Shown here piece by piece: positions 1 to 12,700 of a DNA stretch of 20,316 nt. Made by a program: the position numbers and the translations under genes. Position 1 is the stretch's first letter. Each line of letters begins with the position of its first letter. The stretch is from the NCBI GenBank assembly GCA_029932795.1, contig JAOZPL010000002.1:1-20316 (forward strand), read 5' to 3'. Below the pieces are notes generated by a model. It did no database searches and was not told the origin of the DNA. It saw nothing but the letters and a program-made list of their open reading frames with translations. This DNA is from Candidatus Zixiibacteriota bacterium. GTDB lineage: Bacteria > Zixibacteria > MSB-5A5 > GN15 > FEB-12.

Positions 1-1
1 T

Positions 2-700
2 TGCCGGGTGCAGATCTCAGGGCAGGTAAGTATTGTTCTGTTTAAAGGTACGGGAGACCTGACCCTTCAGAAGACGGGTGGGGTCTTTGAGATCCGGATC
101 AATGAACTCTCCATCAATTTCTTCAATTTTATTCGAATCGGGGTAGACGGCTATTTCCGCTCCGACGGGCAGTTTCGTGTCCATGGGAAGGTGGACTTCG
201 GTATCCCCATGGGGCCTTTTAAGCTCTACGGCGGAATAGAGATCACGCTGACGAACAACGGCTTCTCCGGAAGAATCTGGGGAGGGGTAGATTTCAGTAT
301 CAAACTTGGCTGGTTTAAGATCCACTTCAATATCGCCTCGCTTGATGCGGCCATAGATCTCACACCCATCAAGGGTTATGCGAAGCTGAAGATCAAGGTC
401 TGCGGGATCAGTGTTTCGGGCAGTGTCACCTGGACTTGGGGGCCAAGCCCGACACTGGCGACCCAGGTCGGCGATATTCTCTACCTCAACGTTGGACAGC
501 GAGCATCTTACCGGGGCAAGTATTTCAAGAATATCAGGTCGGAGAGCTATGCCATCCGACAGGACGGGAACAAGATCGCGGTCAGCGCTTTGGGTTACAC
601 CCAGAAATTCTCTGGCGTGAACAAGATCGTCGGCGACTTCGGTGACGGGGAAGACTACCTCTATGTAAGCCCCGGTGTGGCTGCAGATGTTGAGGTCAAA
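2..700 (+). other. Beta-strand-rich region upstream of the RTX array (no family recognised)
   Basis: Residues 1-233. The first 150 or so residues alternate hydrophobic and polar positions in short strands ending in glycine or aspartate, for example IRINELSINFFNFIRIGVDG, which suggests a beta-solenoid or extended sheet. From about base 470 the text changes to a linker-like domain (DILYLNVGQRASYRG, later VNKIVGDFGDGEDYLYVSPG), which leads into the first RTX repeats and looks like a degenerate RTX entry. I do not recognise a named family here. The region is in the same open frame and its true N-terminal boundary lies upstream of the window. Confidence 0.6.
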
Positions 701-3700
701 GGCGGCGAGGGCAATGACACGCTGATTTACGCCGGCAGCGGCGTAGCCAAGCTCTGGGGCGGGTTCGGCCTTGACCTGATTGCAGGTGGAACAGGCGGCG
801 ACTATCTATATGGAGAAGGGGATGCAGATGAGCTGATCGGGGGTGCAGGAAACGACACCATCTACGGTGGCGCAGGGAACGACACCCTCAAGGGTGATAG
901 CGGTAACGACATACTGTGGGGCGAGGCCGGTGACGACACCCTTTACGGCGAGGAGGGCAACGATACCAGCCATGGCGGCCTCGGCCTGGATGAGATCTTC
1001 GGCGGGGACGGAAACGACACGATTTACGGTGATGAAGACGCTGACACCATAAAGGCTGGAACGGGAAATGATAAAGTATTCGGCGGGCCGGGCATCGATA
1101 AGATCTACGGCGGGACCGGTGATGATGAACTTCACGGCGGAGAGGACGCGGACTGGATCTTCGGCCAGGAGGGGGACGACACCATTTATGGCGACAGCGG
1201 CGACGATCTGATCTTTGGCGATTCAGGTACGATTACTGCGACCTATGCTGCTACAACCGATGCCTCTACAGGTGGAAATGATACGATCTCCGGCGGTCAG
1301 GGCAATGACTATATCTTCGGCGGGGCCGGAAACGATATTATATCAGGAAACGCGGGCAATGACGTTGTTCTGGGTGACACGGGCCGGGCAGGATACACCG
1401 AGGGTGGTGATATCTATACGACCGATTCCTCTGTTGGCGGAAATGACACGATTGAAGGGAATAGCGGAATTGACATCCTGATCGGCGGTGCCCTCGGGGA
1501 TACGATCACTGTCAGTTCTGACGCGGGAGAAACAGGATATGACATCCTCATTGGTGATCACGGCAGGGTCACCCGCGGAAGCGGCAACAACGTAGAGAAG
1601 ATTGAAACAACTGATACGGTAGGCGGCGATGACGATCTGAGCGGCGATGATGGGACGGATTATATCATCGGTGGTGCCGGAAATGACGTCCTGAACGGCA
1701 ACCAAGGTGATGACGTCCTTTTAGGTGACAACGGGATTATTGAACCCGATTACGTTTATGGGCTCGCCAATCCCATTACGATCACCGATGAGACTGTCGG
1801 CGGTGATGACGAGATTCACGGGGGGTCCGGGAATGACTTGATCTACGGTCAGGCCGGAGATGATCGTCTCTACGGCGATGCCGGCAATGATACGATCTTA
1901 GGTGATCGTGGGAAAATTGCTGTTCTCGCCGGTGTAGTGGTTCGTGTCGAGACCACAAACACATCCAATGGCGGCGGCGATACCATAGAGTGCGGTTCGG
2001 GCGATGACATCGCCATCGGTGGGCCGGTAGACGATGACATTTCCGGGAATTCGGGGGCTAACGTGATCCTGGGCGACCATGGCAAGGTGGTTCTCGATGA
2101 CGGAACCAGTGATGCCCATACTATCTACACCACAAACCCCGGCACGGGCGGGAGTGATACTCTCAAGGGTGGCGACAATGCTGATATTCTCATTGGAGGG
2201 TACGGGGCCGACACCATAAACGGCGATGCAGGAGACGATGTCATTCTTGGGGACAGCGGCAAGGTCATCAGGAGCAGCACCAACGTGGTGCAGAGAATCC
2301 TGTCAACAGATACAGATGCAGGATGCGCGGATACAATCCATGGCGGGGAGGATAACGACATCCTGATCGGCGGCGCCGGCAATGATACGATCAATGGAAA
2401 TAGTGGTTCGAATGTCATCCTGGGCGACAGCGGTGTGGTGGTGAGGGAAGATCCCGATGCAGCGGATGACAATGACATCTTCACCACCTCTTCGACCGTC
2501 GGCGGTGCGGATACCATAAGCGGCGGGACCGGAGCCGATATTATTCTTGGCGAATTCGGCGACGATGACATCACCGGTGATGCGGGCAATGACATTGTTA
2601 TAGGCGATAGTGGCTGTATCACCCGAGGCAGCGGCGATGCCGTCGAGCGAATTGAGACCACAAACCCGCAAGATGGAGGGGATGATACCATCTATGGCAA
2701 AGACGGCCTGGATATCCTCATCGGCGGTGTCGGGGCCGACGCTATAAACGGCGGCGACAACCCCGATGTTATCCTGGGTGATAATGGTGTCGTAGTCCGG
2801 AATGATCCCGACGCTGAGGATGACAACGACATCTACACGACAGATCCTGGCATCGGCGGGAACGATATCCTGAACGGCGGGGAGGCGGAAGATATCCTGA
2901 TCGGCGGTCCTGGAGAAGATAAGCTCACCGGCGAAGCTGGGCAGGATATCCTTGTTGGAGACCATGCCTGCATCAAACGGGACAACAGCGATGTGGTTGA
3001 GCGAATCGCCACCGATTTCAACTATACGGGAGACGGTGGAGACGATACGATTCATGGAAACGAGGATGCGGATATCATCATCGGTGGTGTCGGATCGGAT
3101 AACATTTACGGTCACGAAGGAGATGACGTCATCCTGGGTGACAACGGTGTTGTAGTAAGCGGCGACGGGAGCGCGGAAGCCAACGACATCTACACAACGA
3201 ACCCCACTACAGGCGGGAGCGATAATATCAACAGCGGCGCCGGTGATGATATTGTCCTGGCAGGCTATGAGGCCGATGGCATCATTGGCTGGAGCGGTGA
3301 TGACATCATCATCGGGGATAATGGGAAAGTCAGCAGGAGCAGCAGTGATGCGGCAGAACGGATTGAAACCACTAATCCGGGTGACGGCGGCGCGGATGCC
3401 ATTTATGGAAACAGCGGAAACGATATCCTTGTCGGCGGTGTTGGTGGAGACACGATCAAGGGGGGCGGTGACGATGACGTAATCCTTGGCGACAACGGCG
3501 TCGTGGTGAGAGGCGACGGCAGCGCAGAGGCCAATGACATATACAGCACGGATACCGATACAGGAGGTCCTGATGTTATAGACGCTGGTGACGGCAACGA
3601 TATTGTCATAGGCGGCTTTGATGAGAGCGTGGTGAGCGAAGCAGTCGATGACACGATCACGGCGGGAGCAGGGGACGACATCGTTATCGGTGACAACGGC

Positions 3701-6700
3701 TACATTAAGCGGGACGGCAACGATGTAGTAGAGCGGGTTGAAACCGTAGATCCATCCAGGGGCTGGAAGGATAAGATTTACGGCAACGCCGGCAAAGACA
3801 TCCTCATTGGTGGCGCTGCAGCGGACGAGATTGAAGGAAACGGGCAGGCCGATGTAATCCTTGGCGACAACGGCGTCGTGGTGAGAGGCGACGGCAGCGC
3901 AGAGGCCAATGACATATACAGCACGGATACCGATACAGGAGGTCCTGATGTTATAGACGCTGGTGACGGCAACGATATTGTCATAGGCGGCTTTGATGAG
4001 AGCGTGGTGAGCGAAGCAGTCGATGACACGATCACGGCGGGAGCAGGGGACGACATCGTTATCGGTGACAACGGCTACATTAAGCGGGACGGCAACGATG
4101 TAGTAGAGCGGGTTGAAACCGTAGATCCATCCAGGGGCTGGAAGGATAAGATTTACGGCAACGCCGGCAAAGACATCCTCATTGGTGGCGCTGCAGCGGA
4201 CGAGATTGAAGGAAACGGGCAGGCCGATGTAATCCTTGGCGATAACGGCGTCGTGGTAAGAGGCGACGGGAGTGATCAGGCAAACGATATTTACACAACC
4301 GATATCGGAATTGGCGGCAACGACACTATCACCGGCCAGGCAAGTGATGACATTCTGATCGGCGGCCCAGGAAATGATCTGCTGACCGGCGGCTTAGGTG
4401 AGGATATCATTGTGAGCGATCACGCATATATCAAGCGTGATGCCTGCGACGTGGTAGAAAGGATCGCTACCCGTCAATATATGGCTGCCATTGACGAAGG
4501 AGACCCAGCGGACTTTAATTATCCTGCCGATGGTGGCGATGATACCATTTACGGCAATGAGGGAGACGACTTCCTGTTTGGCGGGCCGGATGCCGGGAAT
4601 GCGGATTCCAGGGATATCATTTATGGCAATGAAGGCGCCGATGTGATCGTGGGCGACAGCGGTGTGGCTGTACGGACAGATGCGGATGCTGATGATGACA
4701 ATGACGTATTCACCACGGATTCCGATATTGGCGGCAAGGATAGCATTGACAGCGGCACGGGCGATGACTTTGTGCTCGGAGGATTTGCCGGCGATACAAT
4801 CACAGCGGGTACAGGCGATGATATCGTGATCGGTGACAATGGCCGCATCACCCGCGACGACAACGATCTCGCATTGCGCATCATGTCGATTGATCCTGAA
4901 GACGGCGGAAACGATACTATCAGCGGCAATGTTGGCCTGGATATCCTGATCGGCGGGTTTGGTGACGACGCGATTTACGGAAATGATGTTGCTGATACGG
5001 TTACCGATTATGCCGATACCATCCTCGGCGACAACGGGATGGTGGTCCGAAATGACGGCACTGCCTGGGCCAATGACATCTTCACCACTGCACCCGGTGT
5101 GGGCGGCAATGACACCATTTACGGTCAGGCCGACGACGATATCCTGATCGGAGGGCCCGGTGATGATTATATCACAGGCGCATTGGGCCTCGATATCATC
5201 ATAGGCGATCACGGCTATGTGAGGCGAAACGACACCGACGTGGTGGAGAGCATCAGCACCCGCCAGTATATCTCTGAGATTGATGGCGGGGTTGAAGCCG
5301 ACTTCAACTATCCCGAGTTTGGCGGCGCTGATACAATCGAAGGCAATGCTGGGGCCGATACCCTCATCGGCGGCACCGGCGATGACGAGATCAGAGGGGG
5401 TGAAGGGAACGATATAATCCTTGGCGACAATGGCGTGGTCAATCGCCTGCTTGAGGAATCGACCAGGGCCTTGCCGCAATACTCGGGCCGGGATTTTCAC
5501 ATTTACTCCACCCATCCATTATGTGGCGGCGCGGATATTATCAGGGGTAATGAAGGAGATGATATTATCTTAGGTGGTTCGGGCGGCTCCGATCTGTCAG
5601 GTGAATCTTACGAAAACCAGGGCGATGATATCAAGGGCAACGACGGCGTCGATTACATGTTCGGAGACAACGGTTATGTGACCCGCAACTTTGAGGGAAC
5701 GGTCACCAAGCTCGAAACCCGCTCCTACATTGAAGCCATTGACGGCTCCGATCCCACCGACTTCAACTACCCGGCCCTTGGCGGAAATGACGAGATTGAC
5801 TATCTGACCGGAAACGAAAAAGCCGACATAATCTTCGGCGGTTTCGGCGATGACCTCATTGACGGCGGTGTCTTTGATACTGGCGCGGATATCCTTTTAG
5901 GTGATAACGGAGAGTCCATCCGGATCAGCGGCAGCTTCCAGTTGGCGGGAACAAAATCCACCGATCTGAATGATGGCGGAGAAGATCGCATCACTGGCGG
6001 CCCGGGAACGGATCTTATCTTTGGCGGTGCCTCCGATGACCTGTTAATTGGTAACGATGATGCAGACTATATTAATGGCGATACCGGAAGCGACATCATA
6101 TGGGGCGGTTACGAATTATTAGATTCGACGAATTTCCGTCTTGCCGAGGGCGAAGACCGGTCGGTCAAGTTTGAACTTCCGCCCGGCACGGCAGATGCCG
6201 AGGCGTTCCACGCTACCGGTTACACCCCGCCGCTTGTTACGGCCAAGGCCTTGTTAGGACTTTCGCTGGAGGGGACGCTTGACGGCGAAGACACGCTCCG
6301 CGGCGGCGCAGGTATTGACTACGTCTTCGGCGGCGGAAGCGATGATGACATCGACGGCGGGCCGGACAGCGATTACGTGGACGGCGGTGCAGGTAATGAC
6401 AATGTAACAGGCGGGGGCGGTGACGACGTGGTCCGTGGCGGGGCGAATGATGACGTAGTCCGAGGGGATTTCGGCTTCGGCAGCAGCCCCGAGGTGGCCT
6501 TTACCAATGCGGGCTATGTTGCCGGCATTGACCAGCTCTATGGCGATGCGGGCAGCGACACTCTTTACAGCGATGGTGACACGGCCCCCGACAGCACTGC
6601 CAGCCAGGCTGGACAGAGATTGTGGGGAGGCGAGGGCATTGACTACCTTTACGCATACTCGCCCACTCCATCCAATGAGACTGATAAGCTCGACTTGCAG

Positions 6701-9700
6701 GAAGGACTGGCCGGTGATGAGTTCCACGGCGGCCCCGGCGGCGACTGGCTGTATGGAAATATCCGCCAGGATACATTCTTCGGTGATAACGGAAACGACT
6801 TCTTAGGCGGCGACTGGCTGTACGGTAAGCGCTACGCCCTGAACAACCGGCCGTCTGAAATCGGCGGCGACGACCTGATGTACGGCGGAAGCGGCGAAGA
6901 CCAGCTCTTAGGCGGCGGCGGAAACGATACCCTCTGGGGTGGCGGAGATAGTGACTGGCTTGAGGGTCAGAACGGCAACGATAACCTTTATGGCGGCGGC
7001 TGGGTCGATATCATGGTCTTTGATATCGGCGTGGGCATTGATCCTGACACCCTTGAATTGAAAGAATATTACGATGTGTTCGGTGACAACCTTGACGGCC
7101 ACTATGGAAACCTCACCCCCGGCGATGTTCTCGATGATAACGCCACCGACATCCTGCTCATGGAAGGAACAAGTGAGGATGACCAGATCCGGTTGTCCGA
7201 GGAAGTGGCTCTTATCGGTCATGATCTTTCTTCCGGTCTTCCCAGCGGTACGGCAAAATTCTCGCTCAACTTAAATGGTGATGGACCGGTTTCCCTTGCT
7301 GTCAGCCTGAGCAGTGGCACAATCAGAGGTATCGCTGATGCTATTCAGACGGCCATTAACGGTCAATCCTCGCTAATCCGTGAAAGCGAAGAGGTCGGCA
7401 GCCCCAACAGGGCTAAGGTCAAGGCCGTTGTGCGGGGTAACTCTATTGCCCTGATCACCAATGGGTATGGCCGGACCGCCACGCTTGAATTCAGGTATCT
7501 GGCAGATCCGGCATCAGATGCTGATGCGAAGGCCGCTCAGGATTTGTTTGGTTTTGATTATTCAACAGATAATGGCGAACAGGGCGTTGAGCAACTGCGG
7601 GTGGATCTGAAAGTCGGGGATACCGAAGATGACCCGATGATCATCCTGGGGACCTGGCGCGATGCAGATGGCAAACCTACGGTTGAGCAGTTCAGGATCT
7701 CCGGGCTTGCAGGTAACGACGACATAGGCTTTGTGGAAGGCGCAAGCGCAGTAGATGTCTCTGATCTCACGGACCGCAGCAAAGACTGGGTGGCTGTGAT
7801 TGACGGCGGCCCCGGCAACGACATCCTGCGCGGCACCGGCGCCCGTGACAGGCTGGACGGGGGGAGCGGCAGTGATAAAGTATACGGCTTTGGCGGCGAT
7901 GACCTGCTGTGGGGCGACGGCGGACCGGGCCAGGGACTGCCTGACGACTTTGACCGTATTTACGCCGGCCAGGGCAATGATGATGTCATAGGCGGCCAGG
8001 GAAGAAATTACCTTTATGCCTGGTCCATCGATCCGAATACTGGTGGCATAAGCGATGGCACTGTCACGGATCTTCATTTTGAGGACGGGCAGTCTCAAGA
8101 GATTGTTGATTTTACAACCGGCAACCAGGTTATTACACTCACCGGTTCAAAGAATGCCCCCACGGACGGGGTTCTCACACGTGATGCCCATTTTACCCTG
8201 ATACTGGCTGACGGAGAGCCCGTGGAAGTCACTGTCAGGGCGGATGCCACCAATGGTGAGGACGGGAATCCTGCCAACAGTACAATCAGTGACCTTGTTA
8301 ATGACATAAACGATGCGCTGGTTGAGGCGGGAATCCGGAGCCAGGTCGTGGCCGGCCGGAACACCCTTCCTGATTCAACGGCAGGCAACAAGATCACCCT
8401 GTCCACCACCGGCGACGGGGCGTTATTGAGCATTGCGATTGGTGCGAATAACACGGCGCGGGACGAGCTTAAATTCGAAACGGGTGATTCTGCTGGCCGC
8501 GCCAACATCATCGCAACAGCAGCCCCTGCCACGTACGAGCTTTCCGCCGATGCCACTTTCACCCTTGGAAGCTTCGTCAAGGTTGACCCCAATACCGGAA
8601 ATACCACCACGGTGAATGTATCGGTGACGGTTACGGCTACTGCCACGGATGGTAATTCGACCATTGAAGATCTCATTGACGATATTAATAACGCCCTGAG
8701 TGATGCCTTTAAGACCGCAGGTGTCCCGCTCCAGGTGGTGTGTGGGCAGGAGGATGGAAAGCTTACATTAGCATCAACCAAGACCTCCCTGACGCTGCTG
8801 ACACAGTTCGGTGTGTATGTGGACCCGGATACGGGTGAGTTCCACGAGAGCGACGGCGGCGGCAAGTACAACATCGAGGATACCGGCCTGAACCGCATCC
8901 TTGGCAGCCCGCATGATGATTCGCTCTACGGCGGTGTTGGTCTTGACTTCATGTATGGCAACGGCGGCAACGATACGCTCTACCGCGCCGACGGCACGAC
9001 ATTTGATTCCCTTGACGGGGGCCTTGGCGGCAACGACTGGAAGGAATACGCCAAAGAGTCTGACAAGGTCTGGTATTACGCCGCATCCAACGCCGATGAC
9101 GTGATTTCAGTCGACTATGTGACCGAACCGGGTCTCCTGCAAAACAAGCACCTCATTACCAGGCTCACCAATAACAACGGCAATTACACGTTCGCCGCCC
9201 AGGTCAAGCTCGATCTTAATGCGACCGGTGACGATGGCGAACCTATCTGGAACGCCTCTGACAGCCAGATCAAGCTGGATTCCCTCCGCAAGGCAGGCAA
9301 GGAAGGGGAGGGTGAAATCCGAATCGAGTACAATGAGCAGAAGCTCATCGGCGGTCTGCTGCCACCCGAGGGGGATTTCTTAGCCATTATCGTCGATGCC
9401 CTCGATGGCGATGATCAGGTTACGGTAGGTCCTACGGTGCAAAAGACCGTCTGGGTCGATGGCGGCCGGGGTGATGACAGGATAGAGTTCCTTTCCGGCA
9501 ATGCCATTCTTTCCGACAAGACGGAAACTCCGGGAAGAAACGATGTGGCTGATGCAGCTTACGCATTTGGCCAGCCCTTGCTTACTGCAGATAGTCCAAC
9601 GGCCGGCGCCAATAACAGCCTCAGTTTCGTAGCCAAGAACCCGGGAGCTGATGCAAATGGCGTAACGATCAAGATCATAGACGATCCTGTTTTCAACTCG

Positions 9701-12700
9701 GACATGGATGCGGCGCGGGCTCTTTATGATAGAGGAAGCCGCACTCTCACCATTAAGATCAATGACGGCTACACCACCGCGCAAACTGTCATCGACGCCA
9801 TCAAGAATGATCCAAATGCCGCAGGGTTCGTCGCCGACTACGAGGTGTCCTTAGATACCAGTACCGATCCTGAAAACGACGGAACAGGAATTGTCAGGAC
9901 GCTGGACGGGACTACCATCGAGGGTGGTGATGACGAAGCGTTTGCCTGTGCACGGGTTACTTCCTCCACCTACATCCTGCCGCTCCAGGATGGGGGAATA
10001 CCTACCTTTACGCTGTTCTTGAATGGTCAGGCCGAGGGCCATGTGATTTCTCTTGCTGGAACAGCCGATAATACCAGCATTGACGACCTGGTGGCCGATC
10101 TTAACAGAGCCCTGAACACTGCCGGTATCGGCCAGAAGGTGGCGGCCTGTAGCATAGATGGCAGGATTGCGTTCGGCCAGGCAAGCACCGGCAGCTACCT
10201 CTCCCTGGAAATCGGGGGTTATGAGGGTAACTCACAGACTGTTTCCAATCTGGGTTTTGTAGCAGGCGATTCGGTTGGTCAGGCAGTGCTGATTGCCACG
10301 GGTGATGCCCCCGCTGATGGAAGACTCTCAGGAGACGCCCGTTTTACTCTCAGCGTGAATGGCGCAGATCCTGTCTCTGTGGTTGTCAAGGCAGATGCCA
10401 CAAACGGCAATGACGGCACCCCGGCAAATGAGAATATAGATGACCTGGTGGCAGACCTTAACACCGCCATAATTTCCGCCGATCTAAACAGCCTTGTCCG
10501 TGCTGGAAGGATAGGCAACAAACTCAAGTTTTCCACCATTCAGGGCGGGCCGAAGGCGTCATTGGTCCTCGATTTTGACACGGCTGAAAGTACTACCCCT
10601 GAGCAACTGAAATTTGCCGGCAATCAGAGTGCGGTCGTCGTTCTTTTTGTTGCCCAGAACACCTCTTACCAGGGTCTGACCATTGACAACCCGCAGGACG
10701 TGGACTGGTACACGTTCCAGTTGCCGGAGAATACCGAAACCGCTGACGGCAAATGGCCGAATGCAAAGATTTCGCTTATCAGCGCTTCTGAAATTGACGG
10801 GCTCGGGCTTGCCATTTATGAAGCGGATGGAACCCGGATGAGTATCAATGCCGATTACGTGGCGGCAGTCCTCAACCCCGATGAGCTTGATCTTGGCGAT
10901 GAGACGAATGACACCATTGGCGATGCCTACTGTATCGAAACGGTTGATGCCCTCAGCCGGATCTATGGTCTCTCAATCCACAACGATGATGACATAGACT
11001 GGTTTGTTTTCAGCCTTGATCAGGATGCCGGAGAAAACGATAAGTTCAGCCTGCTCAAATTAGAAGGCAACAAGAATTTCAGATTTGAGCTTTATGACAG
11101 CGACGGCCTGCTCATGAACTCCGGCGAGACCGGAGAAGAGGATTACGTAAAGCTGACCCTGACCAGTCCGGCCATGCTGGTGGGTTCAGGGGATGCCCCG
11201 CTTGATGGCCGGTTGAGCGCCGATGCCGTATTTGATCTTGAAGTGAACGGGGCAGCCGCCGTTACTGACACCGTGACCGCGGCCAACACATCCGATAACG
11301 TGGACATTGACGACCTCGTGGCTGATATTAACGATGCCCTGAAGAGCGGAGATCAAAGTGGCACACCGGTTGATCTAAGTGATGATGTGCTCGCGACCCG
11401 GGTGGACAACAAAATTGTTTTGATGACAACGAGGAGCGGTTCAGATGCTACCTTGAAGTTGAATGCTGATGCCGGAAACCCTGCCGTGACCGAACTGCGC
11501 TTCCTGAATGGTCAAACAGATACAGGCGGCCTGCTCGAAAAAGGCGATTACTACCTCAAGGTCTCCACATTCGGCCCTGCCAGGCTGGTTGCCTCGGACA
11601 ATGCCCCGTCAAATGGGAAGTTGTCGAATGATGCAGTGTTTGATCTTGAGGTTAACAACGGAGTCCCGGTACCGGTCACGGTTACCGCATCCAGCACCTC
11701 CGACAATACCGACATCGGTGACCTCATAGATGACATCAATACGGCTCTTGGAAATGCTGGTCTTGGAAGCGATGTTATCGCATCGCGCAGTGAAAATAAG
11801 ATTGTCCTGAGTACCACAAAGACCGGGGCGGATGCGAAGCTCGTCCTCACAAACCCCAATGATACCGCTGTTAATACGCTGCACTTTGCCGACGGTCAAA
11901 CGGACACCGGAGACGAAGGCAAGACGGGCACTTATGAGTTGTTCCCCGCAATAGCCGAGGATGGCGATGCCATCCTGGATCTTTCCGGCAAAACGAAAGG
12001 GGAGATCAGCCTTGCTTCCCTTGAGCCGGAAACCAACTACCTGCTTAGGGTTACCACGCCAAATCTGGTGCCAACAATTTACGAGTTAAATTTCAACCTG
12101 GTGAGCGGTCAGGAGCCTGTCACTGTCGATCTCGCTACGCGGGCCGACACGGTGCGCAAGGACGTGATCCTGGGCGGTCCGGGCAATGACGTCCTCCAGG
12201 GCGGTATGGGAGAGGACTGGATCTTTGGTGGCACGGGCAACGATGTGCTCTCAGGCGGATTTGACCGCCAGGCCCCCGATCTCCTCTTCGGCCAGGCTGG
12301 TGACGATACGTTCCAGTTGATGCCAGATGAACTTCCCCTGATCAAGGGAACCGACCAGACCTTTGTGCCCACCTTTGTGGATACCTTCTTTGGCGGAGAC
12401 GGTGACGACAGGGTTCTGTTCCTTGGCGGGGATATTGACAATAACGGGCGTGTTGTGCCCGACTTCGTGGCGATCCGCTACAACCGCTTCCTCCAGCGCT
12501 ATGAGTTTACCAGCCTTGTCTGGGATAAGGCCAACCAGGCGTTCCTGACCGAGACCCTGCCGGGAGCCGTTTTGACCGCCCAGGCAGCGGCGCCTGAAAA
12601 TGGCTCGCTTTATGATATTGTTGAAACCTTCACCGAGCTGAATGCTACAACCGGTGGCTCGGATACAAAGGCTGCATCCTGGACCCAGCCCGCAAGTAGC

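Larger units (their letters stand above)
9539..10860 (+). other. PPC-like domain 1, split by three inserted modules
   Basis: The PPC (bacterial pre-peptidase C-terminal) beta-sandwich usually starts ND-x-x-x-x-A and continues to GL-x-I-x-(N/S)-x-x-D-x-DW-(Y/F)-x-F. Here NDVADAAYAFG is at 9539 but the continuation GLTIDNPQDVDWYTFQLPE is only at about 10675, followed by KISLISASEIDGLGLAIYEA. The 1.1 kb between them is one NDVTI module and two hook-IN-like modules. The uninterrupted head of PPC-like domain 2 (NDTIGDAYCIE, then GLSIHNDDDIDWFVF) supports this reading. PPC domains are common in secreted proteins and are often cleaved or used for attachment. Confidence 0.65.
10880..12115 (+). other. 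PPC-like domain 2, split by two hook-IN-like modules
   Basis: It begins NDTIGDAYCIE, continues GLSIHNDDDIDWFVFSLDQD and NFRFELYDSDGLLMNSGE, all typical PPC text. The sequence then breaks at LTLTSP (about 11173), resumes at EKGDYYLKVSTFGPA (about 11540-11584), breaks again, and resumes at GTYELFPAIAEDGDAIL (about 11930). GxYYLKV followed by GxYEL is the normal end of a PPC domain with nothing between. A final part (PETNYLLRVTTP, YELNFNLVSG) runs to about 12115 and repeats that ending. Confidence 0.68.

Noticed and set aside
3479..4228. Direct repeat as a CRISPR array or insertion sequence
   Set aside because: The unit is 375 bp with no spacers, no inverted ends and no transposase, and it continues the reading frame.
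4394..5515. Antisense open frame of 373 codons
   Set aside because: It mirrors the RTX array. Gly-Asp-rich codons on the + strand produce few stops on the other strand; the translation is low-complexity Ile/Ala/Val text with no domain.
701..7010. RTX array as a pore-forming toxin
   Set aside because: No hydrophobic pore-forming domain or acylation region is seen; RTX repeats alone do not make a toxin.
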